A stretch of 11,581 nt of DNA from positions 1 through 11,581 of the forward strand of contig CAMLPA010000066.1 of NCBI GenBank assembly GCA_946481605.1. The letters run 5' to 3'. The notes beneath the pieces are model-generated. The model was not told the origin of the DNA and ran no database searches. It saw only the letters and a list, made by a program, of their open reading frames with translations. Source of the DNA: an uncultured Flavihumibacter sp. GTDB taxonomy: Bacteria > Bacteroidota > Bacteroidia > Chitinophagales > Chitinophagaceae. The position numbers and the translations under genes are program-made. Below are positions 1 to 5,512 of this stretch, in pieces (the stretch's first letter is position 1; each line of letters starts with the position of its first letter).

Positions 1-1214
1 GGCCACAACAGGCATCCGTCTCCGTAACTGAGGAACCGGAAATCGTTGTCCAGCGCGTATTGATAAATGTCTTTCCAGGAATCTCCCACAATAGAAGCGA
101 TCAGTAACAATAGAGTGGATTGCGGCTGGTGAAAATTCGTGATGAGCGCATCGGCTATTCGTAACCGGTAGCCCGGTGCGATGATGATCTGTGTTTTGAT
201 GACAAGTTTCCCGCCACCGTTCTTTTCTATCCAGTTTTTCAGTGAAAATAATGCCTGTTCAACGGTGATATGCTGCGGTAGTTCGTAAGCATCCCACTGT
301 TTTATTTCCAGTGCGCCATAGGTTATTGCCGGGTCGATATGTGTTTTGACACCCATCCAGTATAAACTTTCCACGGTGCGGAGTGAGGTCGTGCCCACGC
401 AGATCAGTTTGTTTTTTCCCCTGTTCTGCAGTTGGTCCAAAAACGGAGCGCCTGTTTCAAGGAATTCCGCGTGCATCTCATGCGTATCCATGGTTTCAGA
501 CTTTACCGGCTTAAAGGTTCCGGCCCCAACATGGAGCGTAACAAAATGAGGGGACACCTGTTTTTGTGCAAGCGCTTCGAACAGTTCGTTCGTAAAATGA
601 AGTCCCGCAGTAGGGGCTGCTACTGAACCTTCCGGTTCCGCATACACCGTTTGGTACCGCTCATGATCGGGTGTTTCCGCGGCCCGGTTCATATAAGGTG
701 GTAAAGGAAGCTGACCGGCATGTTGTAATACTTCGGCGAAACTTAACGCTTCGTTCCAGGAGAAACGGAGCACAAAATGATCCGCGTTTTTTTCTACTTT
801 CCACGCAGTGATTTCACCTAAATTTCCTGGCAGAGAACACTGTAATGTTATCCCTTCTTTCCATTTGGCGGCACCACCTACCAGGCATTTCCAGTACACT
901 TCTCCATGCTGCTGCATAGCAGTCTGAATATCTGGATAACGTTCATCAGGTTCCAGGCAGAACAGCTCCAGTTGTCCACCGGTTGGCTTTTGGAAGAACA
1001 ATCTTGCACGTACCACACGGGTATTATTGAAAACCAACATGGTGCCCGGTTCCAGATGTTCCGGCAGGTGTTTGTACACCGTGGTGGAAATAGCGCCGTC
1101 GCGGTAAACAAGGAGTTTCGAGGCATCTCTTTCGGGGAGCGGATAACGGGCGATCCGTTCTTCAGGAAGCGTATAGGTGTAATCTGCAATGCGCAGGTGC
1201 CTGGGATGTTGCAT
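1..1214 (-). CDS. queA: S-adenosylmethionine:tRNA ribosyltransferase-isomerase (QueA family), C-terminus cut by window edge
   Basis: QueA transfers and isomerises the ribosyl part of S-adenosylmethionine onto 7-aminomethyl-7-deazaguanine in tRNA, giving epoxyqueuosine, a cytoplasmic step of queuosine synthesis. Reading the minus strand from the ATG at 1214 gives 404 uninterrupted codons and no stop before the window edge. Family landmarks appear in order: 'YTLPEERIARYPLPERDASKLLVY' near the N-terminus (split here as YTLPEERIA and RDASKLLVY), FNNTRVVRARLF, YQTVYAEPEGSVAAPTAGLH, LHVGAGTFKPV, THEMHAEF, VGTTSLRTVES, ITNFHQPQSTLLLL and the near-terminal FRFLSYGDGCLL. The last motif shows only a few residues are missing. 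At over 404 residues it is longer than the ~350 residues of E. coli QueA. Bacteroidota can carry a longer QueA-like protein (recalled, not checked), so this may be a paralogue and the symbol is less certain than the family. It is divergent from mraZ and not part of the division operon. Confidence 0.9.
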   Translation of the reverse strand, partial: MQHPRHLRIADYTYTLPEERIARYPLPERDASKLLVYRDGAISTTVYKHLPEHLEPGTMLVFNNTRVVRARLFFQKPTGGQLELFCLEPDERYPDIQTAMQQHGEVYWKCLVGGAAKWKEGITLQCSLPGNLGEITAWKVEKNADHFVLRFSWNEALSFAEVLQHAGQLPLPPYMNRAAETPDHERYQTVYAEPEGSVAAPTAGLHFTNELFEALAQKQVSPHFVTLHVGAGTFKPVKSETMDTHEMHAEFLETGAPFLDQLQNRGKNKLICVGTTSLRTVESLYWMGVKTHIDPAITYGALEIKQWDAYELPQHITVEQALFSLKNWIEKNGGGKLVIKTQIIIAPGYRLRIADALITNFHQPQSTLLLLIASIVGDSWKDIYQYALDNDFRFLSYGDGCLLW

Positions 1215-1255
1215 GGCGCGAAGTTAAAACGCCTTTAAATCAATTCTTTCAGCGG

Positions 1256-1400
1256 TTATCCACCGCCTCTTCCTCTTATTCACATGCTTTCCACATGATA
1301 TTCACATCAAAGGCAGGTTTTCCACACCCGTAAAACGAAGTTTTCTATAATTAACTATTTGTTAATCAATTAGTAATGGGCATGCCACGCCTGTGGATAA
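1256..1400. other. Cluster of DnaA-box-like sites with AT-rich block: candidate oriC or DnaA-responsive region
   Basis: Compared with the DnaA-box consensus TTATNCACA, the plus strand shows TTATCCACC (1256-1264, 8/9), TTATTCACA (1276-1284, 9/9), CTTTCCACA (1287-1295, 7/9), ATATTCACA (1298-1306, 8/9) and TTTTCCACA (1318-1326, 8/9). The minus strand shows a perfect TTATCCACA at 1392-1400. Plus-strand starts are spaced 20, 11, 11 and 20 bases, so the sites are roughly helically phased and all face the same way. They point into a block at 1331-1377 with 8 G/C in 47 bases, which would suit a DNA unwinding element. A GC-richer spacer and a short TAGTAA (1371-1376) lie between that block and the opposing box, resembling a minimal DnaA-trio. 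Flanking genes diverge from here. Seen directly: the motifs and spacing. Inferred: origin function. Alternative: DnaA-dependent control of the mraZ or queA promoters. Confidence 0.5.
1350..1366. repeat. AT-rich inverted repeat ATTAAC-N5-GTTAAT
   Basis: A perfect 6-bp inverted repeat (1350-1355 and 1361-1366) with a 5-base spacer sits inside the AT-rich block between the DnaA-like sites. It could be a protein-binding palindrome or simply part of an easily melted segment. Nothing in the sequence assigns a binding protein. Confidence 0.4.
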
Positions 1401-1425
1401 AATAAGAAATCGAAATTTCTCAACG

Positions 1426-1452
1426 AAAGTGGGAAAAAGTGTTATTTTGTGG
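1426..1452 (+). promoter_or_regulatory. MraZ operator: three 10-bp-spaced MraZ boxes
   Basis: Three heptamers repeat at exactly 10-base intervals: AAAGTGG (1426-1432), AAAGTGT (1436-1442) and TTTGTGG (1446-1452). A degenerate fourth phase, TTAATGT, lies at 1456-1462. MraZ is known to bind direct repeats of this kind upstream of its own gene: TGGGN units separated by 5 bases in E. coli, and AAAGTG[G/T] units in Mollicutes. The array ends 33 bases before the mraZ ATG, where an autoregulatory operator is expected. A near-consensus Bacteroidota -7 element overlaps it, so repression by promoter occlusion is plausible. The repeats are seen; binding is inferred from the family. Confidence 0.8.
1442..1449 (+). 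promoter_or_regulatory. Weak candidate -7 element for the dcw operon promoter
   Basis: TTATTTTG matches the Bacteroidota -7 consensus TAnnTTTG at 7 of 8 positions. No convincing TTTG-type -33 partner is present at the usual distance; TTTC at 1416-1419 is the nearest approach. The element lies inside the MraZ box array. Some promoter must lie in this gap, but this exact placement is weak. Confidence 0.3.
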
Positions 1453-1485
1453 TAATTAATGTTTTTTTGGAGCAAATCCCTGTAA

Positions 1486-1953
1486 ATGAACAATCTCCTC
1501 GGCGAATACGAAGCCACCCTTGATGCCAAGGGGCGCTTTTTGCTCCCGGCCGGCTTGAAAAAGCAGTTGCCGGAAGGGGATAGTTCTATGGTCATCAACA
1601 GGGGATTTGAGAAATGCCTGGTGCTGTATCCGTTGAAAGTCTGGGAAGAAGTGGCTGCCAAAGTGCGCAAACTGAATGATTTTAAACCGAAGGTACGCCA
1701 ATTCAAGACCATCTTTCTTGGCGGCGCCACAGTAATTGAGTTTGATTCCGCGGGCAGAATGCTGCTGCCACCATCGCTGAAAGAATATGCGAACCTGGTA
1801 AAGGATATTGTGCTGGCCTGTGAACTGGACAAAGTGAAGATTTGGGATGCCGCCGCTTACAAAAAGCTCTTTGAAGATATTTCCGATGAGGATTTCAGCA
1901 ATCTCGCAATGGAAGTGCTGGGTGGGGAGGATGATGTTCCGGAATTGGGTTGA
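1486..1953 (+). CDS. mraZ: Transcriptional regulator MraZ
   Basis: MraZ is a ring-forming DNA-binding protein that represses its own operon in the species studied. The 155-residue product has the family's usual length and its two AbrB-like (SpoVT/MraZ) halves. Each half carries the hallmark loop: DAKGRFLLP at residues 13-21 and DSAGRMLLP at 87-95. The start MNNLLGEYEATLDAKGR matches the typical MraZ N-terminus, which fixes the ATG at 1486; only a GGAG at 1469-1472 resembles a ribosome binding site, and it is rather distant. The C-terminal tail is acidic (GGEDDVPELG). It is first in the operon and followed 15 bases later by rsmH, the conserved mraZ-mraW order. Its probable operator lies immediately upstream at 1426-1452. 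No defects are seen. Confidence 0.97.
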   Translation: MNNLLGEYEATLDAKGRFLLPAGLKKQLPEGDSSMVINRGFEKCLVLYPLKVWEEVAAKVRKLNDFKPKVRQFKTIFLGGATVIEFDSAGRMLLPPSLKEYANLVKDIVLACELDKVKIWDAAAYKKLFEDISDEDFSNLAMEVLGGEDDVPELG

Positions 1954-1968
1954 TCCTAAAATGTAGTT

Positions 1969-2892
1969 ATGGAAGAAAATCTGTCTGGATATCATGTACC
2001 GGTGCTGTACAACGAGGTGTTGGAAAATATGGCTATACGGCCCGATGGAGTATATGTTGATGCAACATTCGGTGGTGGCGGGCATTCAAGGGGGATATTG
2101 GAGCGGTTAGGGAAAGAGGGGAAATTGTTTGCGTTCGACCAGGATCCCGACGCGGAGCAAAACCTGCCCGATGATCCGAGGATTCAGTTCGTGCCCCACA
2201 ACTTCAGGTATATCTCCAGGTTTCTGCGGTTGTACCGTGTGGAGAAAGTGGACGGTGTGCTGGCGGATCTCGGGGTTTCCAGTCACCAGTTCGATGAAGC
2301 GGAAAGAGGCTTTTCCATCCGCTTTGATGGCGACCTGGATATGCGGATGGACCAGCGGCAGCCAAAGAAAGCATCGGATATCGTAGCAGAATACGAGGAG
2401 AAAAAACTGCATGGCATCTTTGAAAAGTATGGGGAAGTAACGAATGCGAAAACCCTGGCCAGAACAATTGTGGAAGCGAGGAAACTCACCCCCATGAAAA
2501 CGATCAGCCAGTTCATGCAGGCCCTGCGGCCCGTGGCCAAAGGTAACCCCAACAAGTATTTCGCGCAGGTGTTCCAGGCATTGCGCATGGAAGTGAACGA
2601 TGAGATCGGCGTGTTAAAGGAGTTTCTGCAACAATTGCCGGATGTGGTGAAACCGGGCGGAAGGGCGTCCATTATTACGTTTCATTCCATTGAAGACAGG
2701 GTGGTGAAGCAGTTCTTTAAAAAAGGAAACGTAGCAGAAGAGGTGGTAGAGAACCCTTTCGAAATGGTGGAAACGGAAAAGAGTCCCTGGAAGGCGGTCA
2801 CCAAAAAACCGATTACGGCCTCGCAGGAGGAATTGAAAAGAAACACAAGATCGAGGAGTGCAAAACTGAGGGTGGTTGAAAGGATATTTTGA
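1969..2892 (+). CDS. rsmH: 16S rRNA (cytosine(1402)-N(4))-methyltransferase RsmH (MraW)
   Basis: RsmH methylates N4 of C1402 in the decoding centre of 16S rRNA, using S-adenosylmethionine. The 307-residue protein is close to the usual ~310. Visible motifs include YHVPVLYNEVLE near the N-terminus, the SAM-binding DATFGGGGHS (residues 31-40), FDQD (56-59), DLGVSSHQFD (100-109) followed by the RGFSIRFDGDLDMRMD segment, FQALRMEVNDE (~202-212), ITFHSIEDR (236-244) and a basic C-terminus NTRSRSAKLRVVERIF. The ATG at 1969 begins the conserved N-terminus; no Shine-Dalgarno is visible in the 15-base gap after mraZ, which suggests translational coupling or the SD-poor initiation common in Bacteroidota. 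The stop codon TGA at 2890-2892 is itself the first three bases of a repeated TGAATGATGGATT unit. Confidence 0.97.
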   Translation: MEENLSGYHVPVLYNEVLENMAIRPDGVYVDATFGGGGHSRGILERLGKEGKLFAFDQDPDAEQNLPDDPRIQFVPHNFRYISRFLRLYRVEKVDGVLADLGVSSHQFDEAERGFSIRFDGDLDMRMDQRQPKKASDIVAEYEEKKLHGIFEKYGEVTNAKTLARTIVEARKLTPMKTISQFMQALRPVAKGNPNKYFAQVFQALRMEVNDEIGVLKEFLQQLPDVVKPGGRASIITFHSIEDRVVKQFFKKGNVAEEVVENPFEMVETEKSPWKAVTKKPITASQEELKRNTRSRSAKLRVVERIF

Positions 2893-2931
2893 ATGATGGA
2901 TTTTGAATGATGGATTGGGCGGTTGATTGGG
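2890..2931. repeat. Tandem TGAATGATGGATT repeat plus GGGCGGTTGA module after rsmH
   Basis: TGAATGATGGATT occurs at 2890-2902 and again at 2904-2916, a 14-base period, starting on the rsmH stop codon. It is followed by GGGCGGTTGA (2917-2926) and TTGGG. The reverse complement of this arrangement recurs before ftsW: TCAACCGCCC at 9997-10006 and AATCCATCATTCAA at 10014-10027. This is therefore a dispersed intergenic element present in opposite orientations within one operon, not local slippage alone. Confidence 0.75.
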
Positions 2932-2949
2932 AAATACTTGGTAGGTATT

Positions 2950-2978
2950 AAGCCGGTTGTTTAGCTCGGGCTTTTTTA
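2950..2978 (+). terminator. Weak terminator-like hairpin with T6 tract after rsmH
   Basis: AAGCC (2950-2954) can pair with GGCTT (2969-2973), and the run of six T starts at 2972. The stem is only 5 bp with a 14-base loop, too weak for a convincing intrinsic terminator. Given the operon continues into ftsL, partial attenuation is the most that could be claimed. Confidence 0.25.
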
Positions 2979-2990
2979 AATAGTTGGTCA

Positions 2991-3034
2991 TTGAATTTGA
3001 TTTTGGATTTAATCATCCAAAATCCAAAATTCAA
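2991..3034. repeat. Long hairpin built from TTTTGGAT / ATCCAAAA units before ftsL
   Basis: GATTTTGGAT (2999-3008) is a perfect complement of ATCCAAAATC (3015-3024) around a 6-base loop. The stem continues with TTGAATTT (2991-2998) against AAATTCAA (3027-3034) across a 2-base bulge, giving 18 base pairs. Further CAAATTTC and AAATTC units run to 3049, two bases before the ftsL GTG codon. The structure has no following T tract, so it is not an intrinsic terminator. It belongs to the same repeat family as those at 2890-2931, 9846-9877 and 10007-10038. Confidence 0.75.
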
Positions 3035-3051
3035 ATTTCAAAATTCAAAGC

Positions 3052-3369
3052 GTGTCTGAAACAAGAGCAGATTGGAAAAAATGGTTCGATTACAAATGGA
3101 TCGTGAAGAACTTCACTTTCTTTCTTTTCTTATCGGGCCTGGCAGTATTGTACATCGCCAACGGGCATTATGCAGATAAGACGATCATGCGGATCAACCA
3201 GACATCAAGGGAGTTAAAAGAGTTGCAATACGAATACAAAACAGTGAAGAGTGAACTGATGTTCAGAAGTAAACAGAGTGAACTGGTGAAAGAAGTGGCG
3301 ATACTGGGTTTGGAAGAACTGAAAACGCCACCGGTGAAGCTGGATATGGATAGTTTGAAACAGGATTAG
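3052..3369 (+). CDS. ftsL: Cell division protein FtsL-like, bitopic membrane protein
   Basis: FtsL is a single-pass inner-membrane protein that, with FtsB and FtsQ, activates the septal FtsW-FtsI synthase. The 105-residue product has a basic cytoplasmic N-terminus (residues 1-19), one hydrophobic segment at about 20-36 (NFTFFLFLSGLAVLYIA), and a periplasmic helix at about 40-82 whose spaced hydrophobic residues suggest a coiled coil. The proline-containing tail follows. Size, topology and place between rsmH and ftsI match FtsL; primary sequence in this family is poorly conserved, so the call rests mainly on context and the 'LYIANGHYA' stretch often seen in Bacteroidota members. The start is GTG at 3052, unusual for the window, with no Shine-Dalgarno and with repeat sequence up to 3049. 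A later start would remove part of the cytoplasmic tail but not the membrane segment. Confidence 0.85.
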   Translation: MSETRADWKKWFDYKWIVKNFTFFLFLSGLAVLYIANGHYADKTIMRINQTSRELKELQYEYKTVKSELMFRSKQSELVKEVAILGLEELKTPPVKLDMDSLKQD

Positions 3370-3394
3370 TGCACCGGAAGGTGTTCATGATTTA

Positions 3395-5512
3395 ATGCCG
3401 GACGGCCCGATGGATATAAAACGCGACATACTTTGGAGGGTGTACCTCTGCTTCATCGGCATGATGGTGCTGAGTGTAATGGTGCTGGGACGCGCGTTTT
3501 ACCTGCAAAGGGTGGAAGGTGATTACTGGCGGAGCCTCGGAGACAGTCTGCACCAAAGGGTGGAAGAACTCGGGGCCGAAAGAGGGACCATTTACAGCGA
3601 AGATGGAAGTATGTTGAGTACTTCCGTTCCGCAGTTCGATATCTATATTGATTTTGGGGCGGATGGACTGAGGGAGAAAGGGGGAAAGCGGTTCACTGAC
3701 AATCTCGACTCGCTTTCATACTGCCTTTCACAGCTCTTTAAAGACCAGTCAACGGAGGAGTACAAACGCATGTTGCGCCTGGGCTACCGAGAGAAGAACA
3801 GGTACTTCTCCCTGAAAAAGAAAGTGTCCTTCGCTGATTATTGCCAGTTGCGGGAATTCCCGCTGGTAAGGCAGGGCAGGTACAAAAGCGGGTTCGTGGT
3901 AGAGGTGCAAACGAAAAGGTTGACGCCTTTCGGTTTGCTCGCCAACAGAACCATAGGCCTGGCAAGGGCCAACGCTCAGAACGTAGGACTGGAAAATACC
4001 TACGACAGTTTATTGAAAGGAACTACGGGTAAAAGATTGGTGCGGCAGATCGCAAGAGGGGCTTTCGCACCAATTGAGGGAACAGAGATAGAACCAGAAA
4101 AGGGAAAGGATATTATCACTACACTGGATGTAAATATCCAGGACATCGCGGAAAACGCGCTGTTGAAAATGCTCATTGAAAACGAGGCGGCTTACGGTAC
4201 CTGCATTGTGATGGAGGTGAAAACGGGTAAAATCAAAGCCATAGCCAATCTGGGACGCCAAACGGATGGATCGTACTGGGAAAATTACAATTACGCCATT
4301 CAGGGTTCGGAGCCAGGGTCCACTTTCAAACTGGCCACGATGCTGGCTGCGCTGGAAGACAAACACGTAACGCTGAACAGCAGGGTGAACCTGGAAGGTG
4401 GCACCTGGCAGGTAGGCAGAAGAACGGTGTTCGATTCCGAAAAGCACGGCAAGTTCGACGTGTCAGTGAAGGAGGCGTTCGAACACAGTTCGAATGTGGG
4501 GATGGCCAAAATTGCCTGGCAGTATTATTCGAAGAACCCGGAGCCGTTTCTGAACCACCTGAAAAAGCTGCGGTTCCACCAGGTGAGCGGTATTGATTTA
4601 CTCGGTGAATCAAAGCCGGTGATCAAGTCGCCGAAAGACAGAAGCTGGAGCGCGGTCACCTTGCCCTGGATGAGTTTTGGCTACGAAGTGAAAGTGAGTC
4701 CGTTGCAAACGCTGATGTTGTACAATGCAGTGGCCAACAACGGAAAGATGATGAAGCCCTATCTGGTAAGCACGGTGGCGAAGGATGGGATCACGGTGAA
4801 AGAAGTGCAGCCACAGGTATTGGAAGAAAGTATTTGTAGCCCGGAAACGTTGAAGCAACTGAAAGCTGCGCTGGAAGGTGTGATGATTAATGGAACGGGA
4901 AAAGCCTTGTGGTCGCCCTTCTACGGCATTGCCGGAAAAACAGGTACATCACTGGTGGCGAATGGGAACAGGGGGTATGCCGATCATATTTATCAGTCGT
5001 CGTTCGCGGGGTATTTCCCGGTAAATGATCCGCAGTATAGTTGCATTGTGGTGATCAAGAACAAACCCCATGCGTTGAAGTATTACGGTGGTGTGGTGGC
5101 AGGACCGGTGTTCAAAGAGATCGCGGATAAATTATACGCGCTGCGTATCAAGGAGATGAAAGCCGTAAAGACGAACTGGAAAAAAGACAGCAGCAAATTT
5201 ATATATCCGGGTTATAAGAGAGAGATGGAAACGGTGATGGATGAACTGCGCTTTACGTATAAGGAAGTCGACAAAGAAGATGAATGGGCCACACTAAGTG
5301 GAGAAAACGCGGGCTTATTGTTACAGCCGATGTTGGTGGAGAAAGGAAAGATGCCGGATGTGAAAGGGATGGGTTTGAAAGACGCGCTTTACCTGTTGGA
5401 GAACAAAGGATTGAACGTGAAAATTGTGGGCAGTGGAAAAGTGGCTGCCCAATCGATAGCGCCGGGAGCGGCTTATATAAAGAAACAGACAATTACGATT
5501 GAATTGCAATAA
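3395..5512 (+). CDS. ftsI: Septal peptidoglycan transpeptidase FtsI (class B PBP, PBP3-type) with C-terminal PASTA domain
   Basis: FtsI crosslinks new septal peptidoglycan as partner of FtsW, anchored in the inner membrane with its catalytic part in the periplasm. The 705-residue product has a short cytoplasmic tail, one membrane segment at about 17-35, and a PBP-dimer domain beginning around AERGTIYSEDG (61-71). The transpeptidase domain has all three catalytic motifs: STFK with Ser309 and Lys312, SSN at 365-367, and KTGT from Lys515. A single PASTA domain starts at MPDVKG (653) and runs to the end; PASTA domains are usually associated with Gram-positive PBPs but are also found in Bacteroidota FtsI. 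ATG 3395 gives the longest frame; ATG 3410 (MDIKRDILWRVYL) is equally credible, because that is where the familiar N-terminal sequence begins. The stop codon directly abuts the murE ATG. Confidence 0.95.
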   Translation: MPDGPMDIKRDILWRVYLCFIGMMVLSVMVLGRAFYLQRVEGDYWRSLGDSLHQRVEELGAERGTIYSEDGSMLSTSVPQFDIYIDFGADGLREKGGKRFTDNLDSLSYCLSQLFKDQSTEEYKRMLRLGYREKNRYFSLKKKVSFADYCQLREFPLVRQGRYKSGFVVEVQTKRLTPFGLLANRTIGLARANAQNVGLENTYDSLLKGTTGKRLVRQIARGAFAPIEGTEIEPEKGKDIITTLDVNIQDIAENALLKMLIENEAAYGTCIVMEVKTGKIKAIANLGRQTDGSYWENYNYAIQGSEPGSTFKLATMLAALEDKHVTLNSRVNLEGGTWQVGRRTVFDSEKHGKFDVSVKEAFEHSSNVGMAKIAWQYYSKNPEPFLNHLKKLRFHQVSGIDLLGESKPVIKSPKDRSWSAVTLPWMSFGYEVKVSPLQTLMLYNAVANNGKMMKPYLVSTVAKDGITVKEVQPQVLEESICSPETLKQLKAALEGVMINGTGKALWSPFYGIAGKTGTSLVANGNRGYADHIYQSSFAGYFPVNDPQYSCIVVIKNKPHALKYYGGVVAGPVFKEIADKLYALRIKEMKAVKTNWKKDSSKFIYPGYKREMETVMDELRFTYKEVDKEDEWATLSGENAGLLLQPMLVEKGKMPDVKGMGLKDALYLLENKGLNVKIVGSGKVAAQSIAPGAAYIKKQTITIELQ

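Noticed and set aside
906..1238. 110-residue plus-strand frame at 906-1238 and shorter ones at 346-626
   Set aside because: They lie opposite the continuous QueA reading frame, whose motifs are unmistakable.
1405..1420. AGAAAT-N4-ATTTCT hairpin before the MraZ boxes
   Set aside because: Short AT-only stem, likely by chance in AT-rich DNA; no T tract or context to assign a role.
1448..1456. TGTGGTAAT as another minus-strand DnaA box
   Set aside because: Three mismatches to the consensus, and it is better explained as part of the third MraZ box.
1456..2085. 209-residue open frame on the minus strand across mraZ and the rsmH start
   Set aside because: It is antisense to two clearly recognised genes, has no family motifs and a low-complexity composition typical of shadow frames.
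2991..3049. CRISPR-like array because of repeated ATCCAAAA / AAATTC units
   Set aside because: Units are 7-8 bases, degenerate and without unique spacers of constant length; no cas genes nearby.
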